NCBI GenBank assembly: GCA_036774405.1
Contig: DAIPBO010000020.1
Coordinates: 3,408 to 67,407 of the forward strand
From: JAAYDS01 sp012729155
GTDB lineage: Bacteria; Chloroflexota; Anaerolineae; UBA1429
Direction: 5' to 3'
Length of the DNA: 64,000 nucleotides
Shown: positions 12,584-21,927 of the stretch, in pieces
How the letters are laid out: each line of letters opens with the position of its first letter
Numbering within the stretch: the first letter of the stretch is position 1
Made by a program: the position numbers and the translations under genes
Notes under the pieces: generated by a model
The model's database searches: none
What the model saw: only the letters and a program-made list of their open reading frames with translations
What the model was told of the DNA's origin: nothing

Positions 12584-13688
12584 GGCGCCCTCCTTTGGCG
12601 ATACTCACCAGCTCTTCGGCGATCCGCGCAGCGGCCCGAGGCTTGCTCAGAGCCCGCGCAGCCAGCGACATGCGCTGCAACGCCTCACGATCGCCCAGCA
12701 GCCGCTCGAGGGCGGGCAACAGCTCCTGAGCCAGGCGATCATCCTCCAGCACAATGGCAGCGCCAGCATCGGCCAGATAGGCGGCGTTGACGCGTTGGTG
12801 TTGCCCGGCATAGGGATAGGGCACCAAGACGGCAGGCAACCCCACTGCCGGAAACTCGCCCAGCGTAGCCGCCCCCGAACGTGCAATGACGAGATCGGCC
12901 GCCGCCAGCGCCAATACCATCTCTTCATGCAGATAAGCGTATACATGATAGCGCGCCTGCAGCTCGGCGGGCTGCTGTGCCCGCATGGCCAGGCACTCGT
13001 CATAGTCCACCAAGCCCGTTATGTGCAGCACCTGCACCCGTGGCAGCAGGCGAGGCAGCGCCTGCTGCAGCGCCTGATTGATGGAGCGCGCCCCACGGCT
13101 GCCACCCATCACAAGAAGCATCGGCGTGTCTCTCTCCAGGGCCAGGGCCGCCCGCGCATCATCACGCGAGGTCTCAAAGAGCACGCGCCGCACAGGATAG
13201 CCCGTCACCACAGCGCCCGGCAGGTGCTGGGCGGCCGGCTCGAACGAGACCGCCACGCGCGTGGCGATGCGCGCCAGCGCTTTGACTGCTAGGCCCGGCT
13301 CCATGTCAGGCAGATACACCAGGAGCGGCACTCGCCGTAGCCAGGCAGCCAGGGCCATCGGCACCGACACAAACCCGCCAGTGGCCAACACAGCTGCCGG
13401 TCGCCACCGCCGCAACAATCCACGAGCCTGCCAGGCGCCACGCAAGATCAGCCATCCGCTCTGCAGCGCTTGCAGGGGGTTGGCGCCCCGCAGCGGCCCG
13501 GTCGACACGGCTGCGTAGCCATATGCAGTGCGCCCCACAATGTCGCGCTCGACACCCTCATGGCTGCCGACCCACAGGATGTCTTCTGCCTTGGCGCCTG
13601 CCGACGGCTGATCCAGCACGGCCTCTAGAGCCGACAACGCCGGATACACATGCCCCCCTGTGCCGCCTCCGGTGACCATCAGCCTCAT
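12576..13688 (-). CDS. murG: Lipid II synthase MurG
   Basis: A GT28 glycosyltransferase of 370 residues that adds GlcNAc to lipid I at the inner membrane face. The N-terminal glycine-rich loop VTGGGTGGHVYPALS and the donor-site segment VIARSGAATLGEFPAVGLPA are clear, along with MGGSRGARSINQ in the second Rossmann domain. Its ATG overlaps the ftsW stop (ATGA). Confidence 0.96.
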   Translation of the reverse strand: MRLMVTGGGTGGHVYPALSALEAVLDQPSAGAKAEDILWVGSHEGVERDIVGRTAYGYAAVSTGPLRGANPLQALQSGWLILRGAWQARGLLRRWRPAAVLATGGFVSVPMALAAWLRRVPLLVYLPDMEPGLAVKALARIATRVAVSFEPAAQHLPGAVVTGYPVRRVLFETSRDDARAALALERDTPMLLVMGGSRGARSINQALQQALPRLLPRVQVLHITGLVDYDECLAMRAQQPAELQARYHVYAYLHEEMVLALAAADLVIARSGAATLGEFPAVGLPAVLVPYPYAGQHQRVNAAYLADAGAAIVLEDDRLAQELLPALERLLGDREALQRMSLAARALSKPRAAARIAEELVSIAKGGRHG

Positions 13689-14830
13689 TGCGTCGCCTCT
13701 GCTGCGATGGTGGCCTGCCGCGAGATATTGACCAGAATGCCCAGCGCCGCCAGGCCCGAGACGAGCGCAGAGCCGCCATAGCTCATGAAAGGCAACACCG
13801 TGCCCGTGATCGGCACGGTGTTGGTGACAACGGCCAAATGCAGCAGCGCTCGGCAGATCTCCCAGCTCACCAGACCCACAGCAAGCAAGCGCCCAAAGGT
13901 ATCAACGCTGCGCAGGGCCACCGCAAAGCCACGCCAGGCCCAGGCAACGTATAGTCCGATAGTAGCCATGGCCCCCAGGAACCCGAGCTGTTCGGCCACC
14001 ATGGCGAACATAAAGTCGGTATGGGCCATCGAGTGCAGGTTACGGTTCTCGATGCCTTGCGCCAGCCCCGTGCCGAACAGCCGACCGTTATTGAGCGCTA
14101 CCATGCTGCGCACGGCCTGATAGCCCTTGTCCCAGGGGTCGTTGAGTGGATTCATAAAGGCCACGATGCGCTGCTGCCGCCAAGACACCAGCAGAGCCAG
14201 CGCAGCTACGACGGCTGCGCCCAATACAAGCAGCGCCAGGAGCTGCCGTGCATTTGCACCGGCTACAAAGAGCATGACCATACAAGTGACACCCAGGAGC
14301 ATGGTTGTCGAAAGGTCGCGCTGCAAGACCACCAGGCCGCATGAGATGGCCAGGATCATCGCCGCCGGCAGCATGCCGGTGCGAAACTGCTTGAGTCGAC
14401 CACCAGCCGCGCTGAGCCATGCGGCCAGATAGACAATGACACCGTATTTGGCCAGCTCAGTAAGCTGACCACGCCCCACCTGGCCGATGTCCTCTTCGCG
14501 CGTGAACAAAAAGCGCCCCTGCATAGCCGCCATCAACACCAGCATCGCCAGTGTCAACAGACCGATGGGCACCACAAAGCGCCGGTAAAGACGATAGTTG
14601 ATGCGTGATACAAAGAGCATGGCGCCGAGCCCGATGAGCGCAAAAGTCAACTGACTGCGAAAGTAGGTGTCGGCCCCCCCCTCAAAAAGGGGGTTGATGT
14701 AAGGCAGTTCCTTCGAGGTGCTGAACGTCATCACCAGACCGAGGGCTACGAGCGCCAGCGTGATAATGACAATGCCCCAGTCTGACTTGGCGCGCCGCCA
14801 CAGGATGCGACGCAGGTCACTGGCGGTCAT
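13685..14830 (-). CDS. ftsW: SEDS glycosyltransferase FtsW
   Basis: A polytopic SEDS-family peptidoglycan polymerase of 381 residues with about ten hydrophobic helices, acting with FtsI in septal wall synthesis. Family features include GLVMTFSTS in the first helix, VVLQRDLSTTMLL (the region of the catalytic Asp) and the C-terminal GTVLPFMSYGGSALVS. The ATG at 14830 is preferred over one eight codons upstream because AAGGAG lies 7 nt before it and it forms an ATGA overlap with murD. Confidence 0.95.
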   Translation of the reverse strand: MTASDLRRILWRRAKSDWGIVIITLALVALGLVMTFSTSKELPYINPLFEGGADTYFRSQLTFALIGLGAMLFVSRINYRLYRRFVVPIGLLTLAMLVLMAAMQGRFLFTREEDIGQVGRGQLTELAKYGVIVYLAAWLSAAGGRLKQFRTGMLPAAMILAISCGLVVLQRDLSTTMLLGVTCMVMLFVAGANARQLLALLVLGAAVVAALALLVSWRQQRIVAFMNPLNDPWDKGYQAVRSMVALNNGRLFGTGLAQGIENRNLHSMAHTDFMFAMVAEQLGFLGAMATIGLYVAWAWRGFAVALRSVDTFGRLLAVGLVSWEICRALLHLAVVTNTVPITGTVLPFMSYGGSALVSGLAALGILVNISRQATIAAEATQ

Positions 14831-16263
14831 GGCAGGCTCCTTACCAGGTCGCAAAAGGCCTCTCCACGCTCCTCGAAATCGCGATAGGCGTCAAAGCTTG
14901 TGCCGCCAGGCGAGAGCAGCACCACGTCGCCAGGTTGGGCCAACGCATGGGCAATGGTGACCGCCTCAGCAAGGTCGTCGGCCCGCCGAATGGCGGGAGA
15001 GCACTGGCCCAGCGCGCTCAGCGCGCCCTCTACCAGGCCGGCGCATTCGCCAAACAACACCACGGCACGCGCTCGCTGTGCGGCCCAACGTGCCCATTCA
15101 TCCCAGGGCAGATGTTTGTCTCGCCCACCCGCCAAGAGCACCACCGGCTCATCAAAGGCCTTGAGGGCCGCCACAGCGCGCTCGGGCGAGGTGGCAATAG
15201 AGTCATTGACCCAGGTAACACCATGCACTTGCCGCACCACCTCAAGGCGGTGAGCCACCCCGCTAAAGGTGCGCGCCACAGCGGCCATGGCCTCAGCCGA
15301 GGCCCCTGCTGTGGCCGCGCCACAACAGGCCGCCAGCACATTGGCGACATTGTGCTCGCCCCGCAGCAACAACTCGCTGCGTCGACAGACGACCTGCTCG
15401 CGGCCCAGCCAGCGCAGCGACAGGCGGTCACCACGCAGATAGGCACCCTCTTGCGTTGGCCTCTGCAGGCTAAAGGTCAGACATCGGCCGCGCACGAGCC
15501 CATCGAGTTGGCGCGAAAGGGGGTCGTCTTCATTGAGCACCGCCCAGTCGTCAGCCTGCTGATACCTCAGGATCTGACTCTTGCACAACACATAGTCGTC
15601 CATGGTCGGGTGGCGATCCAGGTGGTTGGGCGTGATGTTGGTCACCACCGCCACCCGCGGGCTCCAGCCCGCTAACGACACCACCCGTGAGGCTGCGCTG
15701 CGGCGCTGCTCGACATCAGCAGCCTGGTAGGCAGGAGAGAACTGCTCCAGCTGAAAGCTAGAAAGCTCCATCACAGCCACGTCGGCGGCAGCGCCTGCAT
15801 CGTCAAGCGTCGAGATAAGGGGCAACCCGATGTTGCCGCCCACCAAAGTGCGGTGTCCGGCCGCCTTGAGCATCTCTGCCAACAGGCTGGTGGTAGTGGT
15901 CTTGCCGCTCGATCCAGTGACGCCCACTACCGGCCGCCTGAACAGCTGCACGAACAGGCGGGGCTCGCTGCTGAGAGCCAGGCCACGGGCACGAGCCGCC
16001 TGCACCACGGGCGCCGTGGGTGGCACGCCTGGGCTGACGATCATGAGGTCGAGATCGTCGAGCGACGGCTCGACAACTGCACCCTCGAGCCGTACGCCCG
16101 CGGCCTGGAGCTGTTGCAGGTCCTGACGATGCTCATCCAACGGCCGGGCATCGGCCAGGCGAACACACGCTCCATGGCGCATCAGGTAGGCCGAAGCGGC
16201 CGTGCCCTCACGAGCGGCGCCCACCACCAACACCCTTAGCCCGGCCAGATCGATCGCCTGCAT
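14827..16263 (-). CDS. murD: UDP-N-acetylmuramoyl-L-alanine--D-glutamate ligase
   Basis: A Mur ligase of 478 residues that adds D-Glu to UDP-MurNAc-L-Ala. The N-terminal domain begins LRVLVVGAAREGTAASAYL, the P-loop is GSSGKTTTTSLLAE, and the central domain contains ITPNHLDRHPTMDDY. The C-terminal domain has NDSIATSPERAVAAL and GGRDKHLPW, both MurD-specific. The ATG shares a base with the mraY stop (TGATG). A stretch around residues 185-200 (VEQRRSAASRV) looks like a small insertion. Confidence 0.95.
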   Translation of the reverse strand: MQAIDLAGLRVLVVGAAREGTAASAYLMRHGACVRLADARPLDEHRQDLQQLQAAGVRLEGAVVEPSLDDLDLMIVSPGVPPTAPVVQAARARGLALSSEPRLFVQLFRRPVVGVTGSSGKTTTTSLLAEMLKAAGHRTLVGGNIGLPLISTLDDAGAAADVAVMELSSFQLEQFSPAYQAADVEQRRSAASRVVSLAGWSPRVAVVTNITPNHLDRHPTMDDYVLCKSQILRYQQADDWAVLNEDDPLSRQLDGLVRGRCLTFSLQRPTQEGAYLRGDRLSLRWLGREQVVCRRSELLLRGEHNVANVLAACCGAATAGASAEAMAAVARTFSGVAHRLEVVRQVHGVTWVNDSIATSPERAVAALKAFDEPVVLLAGGRDKHLPWDEWARWAAQRARAVVLFGECAGLVEGALSALGQCSPAIRRADDLAEAVTIAHALAQPGDVVLLSPGGTSFDAYRDFEERGEAFCDLVRSLP

Positions 16264-17240
16264 CAGCCGCCACCCCTCAGCGCAATGCCCAGGGCCGCCA
16301 TCAAGAGAGCGACAACCCAGAACCGAGTTGTGACACGCGTCTCTGGCCAGCCAAGCTGCTCAAAGTGATGATGTAGCGGCGCCATCTTGAGGATACGGCG
16401 CCCTTCGCCAAAGCGACGTCGGGTGTACTTGAAGTAGCCTACCTGTGCGATCACCGAGACCGCATCGGCCACAAAGACAAACCCGATGACCGGCAGCAGT
16501 AGCCATTGCCCCAACAACAGCGCCATCATCGTGAGGATTGCGCCCAGCGCTTGCGAGCCTACATCGCCCATGAACATGCTGGCCGGGTGCGCGTTGTGCC
16601 ACAGAAAGGCCAGCAGGGCGCCCACCATGATCCCACTCATCAGTGCCACGCCGCGTTGTCCGGCCAGAACGGCCAACACACCCATGGCACCAAAGGCGAT
16701 GACGCTGGCACCGGTCGCCAGCCCGTCGAGGCCATCCGTCAGGTTGACGCCGTTGCTAAAGCCCACCAGCAACAAAGCCGCAATAGGGACGATCCATATG
16801 CCCAAATCGACGGTCAGATCGCTCAGCGGCAAGCTCAACGTCCTGGCGCCGGGCGTCAGATACAGCGCCACGCCGAGCAGCGCCGCCACGCCCCACTGCC
16901 ACAGGAACTTGTAGCGCGCCAGCCAGCCTACGCCTTGACGATCTCGCAGACCCTGCCAGTCGTCATAACCGCCGAGCACGCTAAACAGCAGCAGCGCGGC
17001 CACGGCCAGCCACAGGCGCGCGTCGAGCCACACTGCCAGGATGACGCCTCCCAGCAGCGCGGGCGCCACAAAGAGCAGCCCGCCCATGGTGGCAGTGCCC
17101 GCTTTACGCTGATGCGAGACAGGGCCGTCGAAGCGAATATTCTTGCCGATACCATGGTGCAGCAACCAGCGCATCAGCAGCCTGCCCCAGGGCGCCACCA
17201 GCATAAAGGTTATGACCGTGCAGATCAGCGCTTCGGTCAT
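16263..17240 (-). CDS. mraY: Phospho-N-acetylmuramoyl-pentapeptide transferase
   Basis: A polytopic enzyme of 325 residues that forms lipid I from UDP-MurNAc-pentapeptide and undecaprenyl phosphate. MraY signatures are NLTDGLDGLATG, FMGDVGSQALG and APLHHHFEQLGW. The first catalytic loop reads GGYDDWQGL, keeping the DD pair but having Gly where E. coli MraY has Lys (DDYRK). The frame stays open upstream inside murF, but the ATG at 17240 starts the first membrane helix and forms ATGA with the murF stop. Confidence 0.95.
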   Translation of the reverse strand: MTEALICTVITFMLVAPWGRLLMRWLLHHGIGKNIRFDGPVSHQRKAGTATMGGLLFVAPALLGGVILAVWLDARLWLAVAALLLFSVLGGYDDWQGLRDRQGVGWLARYKFLWQWGVAALLGVALYLTPGARTLSLPLSDLTVDLGIWIVPIAALLLVGFSNGVNLTDGLDGLATGASVIAFGAMGVLAVLAGQRGVALMSGIMVGALLAFLWHNAHPASMFMGDVGSQALGAILTMMALLLGQWLLLPVIGFVFVADAVSVIAQVGYFKYTRRRFGEGRRILKMAPLHHHFEQLGWPETRVTTRFWVVALLMAALGIALRGGG

Positions 17241-18661
17241 GTGGGCTCCTCTCGGCGCCAACCGTCGACGATGCCCTCCATAGCCATGCCACGAGAGCCC
17301 TTTACCAGAATGATATCTCCGGGCCTGGCCACCTGGTCTAGAATGGCCAGAGCGCCCTCGTTGTCGTCTACCTCGAGCACCGCAGCCGCGTTTAGGCCCG
17401 CGTCTCTGGCAGCGCGGGCCAGCAGACGAGCGCGCTCGCCCCGCACGATGAGCAGATCGACACACCGGGCACACAGCGCGCCGACCTCGCGGTGGCTGAT
17501 CTCTTCGGCCGCGCCTAGCTCGAGCATGTCGCCCAGAATAGCCACACGCCGACCGGGCAGGCCAGCCAGCAGATCCAGCGCCCCGGCAACGGCAGCGGGG
17601 CTGGCGTTGTAGACGTCATCCAGTATCGTGGTGTCGCGACGGCCCGGCCGAGGGATCAGCCGCGGCCCACGCCCCAGACACTGTAGGCCGCGCCCAATCT
17701 GCGCCCATTCGAGCCCCTGCGCCAGGCCAACGGCCACGGCCAGGGCCACCGGCATAGCGGCATGGCGCCCCAGCATGTCGCTATCCAACTGTCGCAACGT
17801 GCCGGCCACCCCCAGCGCCTCGAGCCCGGTGATATCGAGCGTCAGGGTGATGCCCTCTAGCCCGCGCGTCGCCACACCAACGATGCGCACCTGCGCGGCC
17901 GCCGCCCACCCCACAAGCACTGTGAACCCGCTGTGCAGCCCCGCCATGGCAGCCACGCGCGCGTCATCGCCATTGAGCACTGCCACACCATCGGCTGGCA
18001 GGGCAGCGATCAGCTCTGCCTTGGCCGCGGCGATGCAGTCGATGCTCCCCAAGCGCCCCAGGTGCACCGGCTGCACGTTGGTCACCACGCCAACGCGTGG
18101 CCGCGCCACCTGACACAGCAGCTCGATCTCGCCCAGGGCATACATGCCCATCTCGAGCACAGCCACCTGGTGCGAGGGCCGTGCGCGTAATAGCGTCAGC
18201 GGCAGGCCGATCTCGTTGTTGGCGTTGCCCTCGCTCTTGAGCACTTTATAGCCCTGAGACAACACCGCGGCGATGGCCTCTTTGGCAGTGGTTTTGCCCA
18301 CACTCCCCGTAACACCCACCACCTGTAGCGGCAGCTTGCCGCGATAGCGCGCCGCCGCCTGCTGCAATGCGGCCATGGCGCTGGGCACCAGCACCGCCAC
18401 CGGCAGATCCTCGCTCGTGAGAGCCGGTACCTGCTCTAGCCGCACAGTGCGAATGCCTGCCAGCGTCCGTTCAACAAACGCGACGACAGCGCCTGCCGCA
18501 AAGGCCTCCTCAACATAGGCATGGCCATCGACCCGCTCGCCCACAAAGGCGTAGAACGCGCAGCCAGGCGCAGCCAGCCGCGAGTCGATCGTCACCGCCG
18601 TGATGGCGATGTCGCTCGGATAGCCAGCCAGATGGCCCAACGTCAGCACAGCGTCTCTCAT
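17237..18661 (-). CDS. murF: UDP-N-acetylmuramoyl-tripeptide--D-Ala-D-Ala ligase
   Basis: A Mur ligase of 474 residues that adds D-Ala-D-Ala to the tripeptide precursor. The N-terminal domain has TIDSRLAAPGCAFYAFVGERVDGH, shared by MurE and MurF; the P-loop is GSVGKTTAKEAI. Assignment to MurF rather than MurE rests on TLLRARPSHQVAVLEMGMYALGEI and on DDVYNASPAAVAGAL in the C-terminal half, both MurF-type. It directly follows ftsI with an ATGA overlap, in the place where murE normally sits. Confidence 0.92.
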   Translation of the reverse strand: MRDAVLTLGHLAGYPSDIAITAVTIDSRLAAPGCAFYAFVGERVDGHAYVEEAFAAGAVVAFVERTLAGIRTVRLEQVPALTSEDLPVAVLVPSAMAALQQAAARYRGKLPLQVVGVTGSVGKTTAKEAIAAVLSQGYKVLKSEGNANNEIGLPLTLLRARPSHQVAVLEMGMYALGEIELLCQVARPRVGVVTNVQPVHLGRLGSIDCIAAAKAELIAALPADGVAVLNGDDARVAAMAGLHSGFTVLVGWAAAAQVRIVGVATRGLEGITLTLDITGLEALGVAGTLRQLDSDMLGRHAAMPVALAVAVGLAQGLEWAQIGRGLQCLGRGPRLIPRPGRRDTTILDDVYNASPAAVAGALDLLAGLPGRRVAILGDMLELGAAEEISHREVGALCARCVDLLIVRGERARLLARAARDAGLNAAAVLEVDDNEGALAILDQVARPGDIILVKGSRGMAMEGIVDGWRREEPT

Positions 18662-20526
18662 TCGGCTGCCTCAGGGACAGGTGTGGCTGTCGCAGCGATG
18701 ACGGGCGCAACAGGTGCCAAATCAGGAGCACCTCCCGCCTCTACGCCATAGTATGACACCAGAAATTCGAACATGCGACGGAACTCGGGCGCCGCGCTCT
18801 CGAGGCCCCACTTTTTCACTTTGGGCTTGTCGAACTTGACGAGGATCACCCAGCGCGGCTCGGGCAACGGGCCATAGCCCACGTATGATGTAATCACCTC
18901 ATCATTCTCATAGCCTGCATCGCCCATGGCGATGCTCGACGTGCCAGATTTACCCGCAATGCGGTAGCCATCGACCAGCGCCTCACGCATACCCAGCTCG
19001 GTCGCGTCGGCCAGCAACTCGGTGGTTTGCTGTGCTACCAAAGGTGACACCACCTGCTTGACCGGTTGCGGCTGAATCATCTCGGTGCGATAAGCGCCGC
19101 GTATCTCGGCCACAAGATAGGGGCGCATCCGCATGCCGTCATTGGCCAGCGCCGCAAAAGCGGTGGCCACCTGGATGGGCGTCGCCGAAAACCCCTGCCC
19201 AAAGGCATTACGTCCAAAGTCGGCCATGCTCCAGTCTGCCTGGCTGGGCACGCGCAAAACCCCTGCGGCCTCAGCGGCCAGGTCGATGCCCGTGGCTTCT
19301 CCAAAGCCAAAGGCGCGCATGGTCTGATAGAATGACGTGGGCCCCAGGTTCGCGGCCACATTGGCCGCTCCCACGTTGAGCGAATAGGCCAGCATCTCGG
19401 TGATGCTCCGACGACCATAGGCCTGGCCATCAGCGTTATAGATGGGCCGCCCACCGATCTCGATGGAGCCCTCGTCTAGATACACGCTGTTAGGCTGGAT
19501 GGCCCCCTCTTGCAGGGCAGCCGCCACCGTCATCGCCTTGATGACTGAACCAGGCTCATAGGGCATGCTGACGAGATCGTTGTTGAACCAGGCCACAGGC
19601 ACCCCTTGCCAATAGGTGCTTGGGTTATAGGTCGGGCGCTTGGCCATCGCGAGCACTGCACCGGTAGATGGCTCCATCACGAGCAGATTGCCGCTTTCGG
19701 CGCCGATCTCGAGCATGGCCTGTGCCAAAATGCGCTCGGCTGCATACTGCACGTTGCGGTCGAGGGTCAGGCGTAGATCGGGTCCGTCTTGCACCGGCGT
19801 CGAACCTCCGAGGGTGGCGCGATAGGTGTATCCCCAGGGGTTGCGCACCCCTTGCATCTCACCCTCACGGCCGGTCAAGAGGCCCAGATAGCGTTGTTCG
19901 AGGCCATACATACCCTTGCCGTCATAGAGATCCACATAGCCTAGCACGTGCGCCGCCAGCTCGCCGTTGGGATAGACTCTCTGGTATTGACGCACGGCGC
20001 GCAGCGCCAGCGAGTTGCCCTTCTCCCAGGTGTAGCCATGGGCCTTGGCAAGCTCGTCGATCTGAGCCGCCACTTCGATAGGCGCCGCCGTCACCAGGTC
20101 TACAGCGCGCTCCTCATCGCTGTTCACTACCGCCTGCACCCGAGTAATCGACAAGCCGGTGATCTCAGCCAGCTGCGCGGCCAGCGCGTCACGATCAACA
20201 TCGCCCAGCAGGCTGGGCACACACGATACACGACATGCATAGGAGGTGGTGGCCAGATAGTAGCCAGTGGCATCGACAATGCCGCCTCTGACCGGCTGGA
20301 TGCTCTCGGGCGATTGGGTGTGACGATAGGGGTCGAGCTCCGGGTGCGCAGGCAGTTGCCAGTAGGCAAGGCGCACACACAGCACCAACAGCGCGCCGGC
20401 AAGCGTCAGCAGCAGCTGTGTGATGCGTCGGGTTTGCGATACGCGCTCGCGATAGACAGTCACATCGCGCGAGATGCCCTCGTCCATATCCTGGCGCCCC
20501 AGTCCATCAGGGCAGGTCGGCGCCAT
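18658..20526 (-). CDS. ftsI: Penicillin-binding protein 2 (FtsI-type transpeptidase)
   Basis: A septal class B transpeptidase of about 622 residues. A short cytoplasmic N-terminus is followed by one membrane helix (TQLLLTLAGALLVLCVRL), a dimerisation/pedestal domain, and a transpeptidase domain with SVIK (SxxK, in PYEPGSVIKA), SLN (SxN) and KSGT. No PASTA domain is present; the tail is Ala/Pro/Thr-rich. The start is uncertain: ATG 20526 has AGGAGG only 2 nt upstream and overlaps ftsL, a GTG lies at 20529, and an ATG at 20487 is also possible. It precedes murF directly. Confidence 0.93.
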   Translation of the reverse strand: MAPTCPDGLGRQDMDEGISRDVTVYRERVSQTRRITQLLLTLAGALLVLCVRLAYWQLPAHPELDPYRHTQSPESIQPVRGGIVDATGYYLATTSYACRVSCVPSLLGDVDRDALAAQLAEITGLSITRVQAVVNSDEERAVDLVTAAPIEVAAQIDELAKAHGYTWEKGNSLALRAVRQYQRVYPNGELAAHVLGYVDLYDGKGMYGLEQRYLGLLTGREGEMQGVRNPWGYTYRATLGGSTPVQDGPDLRLTLDRNVQYAAERILAQAMLEIGAESGNLLVMEPSTGAVLAMAKRPTYNPSTYWQGVPVAWFNNDLVSMPYEPGSVIKAMTVAAALQEGAIQPNSVYLDEGSIEIGGRPIYNADGQAYGRRSITEMLAYSLNVGAANVAANLGPTSFYQTMRAFGFGEATGIDLAAEAAGVLRVPSQADWSMADFGRNAFGQGFSATPIQVATAFAALANDGMRMRPYLVAEIRGAYRTEMIQPQPVKQVVSPLVAQQTTELLADATELGMREALVDGYRIAGKSGTSSIAMGDAGYENDEVITSYVGYGPLPEPRWVILVKFDKPKVKKWGLESAAPEFRRMFEFLVSYYGVEAGGAPDLAPVAPVIAATATPVPEAAE

Positions 20527-20953
20527 CACCTCCTCTCAGAAAGCGCGACAATCGTTGCCACAGGCCCATCGGCTCGGGCGCTGGCCCGGGGCCAGCCTGG
20601 CTCGGCGCAGGCACGGCGCGACGTGGCACCAGCAATTGCTGGTCTCTGGTGCGAGGCCTAAAGCCGAGCCTTTCGGCCTCGCGGCGCACGCGCTGCAGAG
20701 ACTCGAGTTCGGCCAGCCTGGCCCCTCGCTGGACGATCTCTCGGCGTAACTCTTCTTTGCCCAACTCCAGACGGTAGATCTCTACGGCCAGCGCGTCTAC
20801 GCGCACTGTGGTACTCAGATAAAGCCATCCCGCCAGGGTCAACAGCAGTAGAATAACCGTGTAGAAAAAGTAGTTGGCAATCTCGCCGGTTTCGGGTGCT
20901 GTTTTGCGCTCGGGTCCTGAGATAAAGGGCGCCTGACCTCGATCTCTCGTCAT
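20507..20953 (-). CDS. ftsL: FtsL/DivIC-like septum protein
   Basis: A 148-residue bitopic protein with a cytoplasmic N-terminus, a single membrane helix (about residues 28-46) and a coiled-coil segment (about residues 50-95). The coiled coil ends in a LGFRPRT-like motif, as in FtsL/DivIC. The last 40 residues are Pro-rich and probably disordered. Sequence alone does not separate FtsL from DivIC; the position between rsmH and ftsI favours FtsL. The start overlaps rsmH as ATGA. Confidence 0.75.
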   Translation of the reverse strand: MTRDRGQAPFISGPERKTAPETGEIANYFFYTVILLLLTLAGWLYLSTTVRVDALAVEIYRLELGKEELRREIVQRGARLAELESLQRVRREAERLGFRPRTRDQQLLVPRRAVPAPSQAGPGPAPEPMGLWQRLSRFLRGGDGADLP

Positions 20954-21927
20954 CGCGTGTCTCCAGCGCCGAGACGCTCGGCAGCTCGGAGACGAGCACT
21001 GCGGCTACGAGGGTTGGCCCGTTGTTCGGCCTCACCTGGCCGCAATGGCTTGCGCGTCAAGAGGCGCAGCGTCGCTTGATGGCCGCAAACGCACTGCGGC
21101 AACCTGGGCGGGCAGATGCAGTCACGCGCCTCTTGCGCCAGATACTGCTTGACGATGCGATCCTCAAGCGAGTGGAAAGCGATCACCACCAGACGGCCAC
21201 CAGGCTTGAGCAGGCTCTGAGCAGCCTTTAGTGCTTGCGGCAACGAACTCAGTTCTGCGTTAACGGCGATACGCAGCGCTTGAAACGTACGGGTGGCAGG
21301 GTCGATGCGCTGCGGCCCTCGCGCCACCGGCACGGCGCGCCGCACCACTTCGGCCAACTCGCCCGTGGTGTGCAACGGGCGATGCCGCACAATGGCCGCC
21401 GCTACACGTCGTGAATAGCGCTCCTCGCCATAGCCGTAGATAACATCGGCCAGCTCCGATTCTGGCCAACCGTTGACGATATCGGCGGCCGACAGATCGG
21501 CCCGCTGCGACATGCGCATGTCCAGCGGCCCATCGTGCCCAAAGCTAAAGCCGCGCTCGGGGCTGTCGAGCTGCAACGACGAGACACCCAGGTCAAAGAG
21601 GATGCCATCGACCTGGTCAAAGCCAGCCTCTTGGGCCAGCGCTACGATCTCGCGATTCCACCCCTGGCGCAATACCACCCGATCGCCATAGGTGGCCAAC
21701 CGCTCGGCGGCCACTGTGAGTGCCTGGTCGTCGGCATCGATGCCCAACAGGCGGCCGTCGGGCTCGCACATCGCAAGGATGGCGCGAGCGTGGCCGCCGA
21801 GCCCCACCGTGGCGTCGATATAACGGCCGCCAGCACGCGGAGCCAGCCACTCGAGCACCTCGGGCAGCAAGACCGGCATGTGCTGCGGCCTCTGGGATTG
21901 GCCTGCGTCATTGCGCGGCTGTGTCAT
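20950..21927 (-). CDS. rsmH: 16S rRNA m4C1402 methyltransferase RsmH
   Basis: An S-adenosylmethionine-dependent methyltransferase of 325 residues that modifies the 16S rRNA decoding site. Signatures are HMPVLLPEVLEWL, the SAM loop DATVGLGGHARAIL, DGILFDLGVSSLQLD and the C-terminal VIAFHSLEDRIVKQYL. The Cys-rich insert (DCICPPRLPQCVCG) is usual for the family. The ATG shares a base with the mraZ stop (TGATG). Confidence 0.96.
   Translation of the reverse strand: MTQPRNDAGQSQRPQHMPVLLPEVLEWLAPRAGGRYIDATVGLGGHARAILAMCEPDGRLLGIDADDQALTVAAERLATYGDRVVLRQGWNREIVALAQEAGFDQVDGILFDLGVSSLQLDSPERGFSFGHDGPLDMRMSQRADLSAADIVNGWPESELADVIYGYGEERYSRRVAAAIVRHRPLHTTGELAEVVRRAVPVARGPQRIDPATRTFQALRIAVNAELSSLPQALKAAQSLLKPGGRLVVIAFHSLEDRIVKQYLAQEARDCICPPRLPQCVCGHQATLRLLTRKPLRPGEAEQRANPRSRSARLRAAERLGAGDTR

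Noticed and set aside
16506..17612. 368-codon plus-strand frame opposite mraY and murF
   Set aside because: Composition is Gln/His/Arg-rich shadow sequence; both mraY and murF are clearly coding on the other strand.
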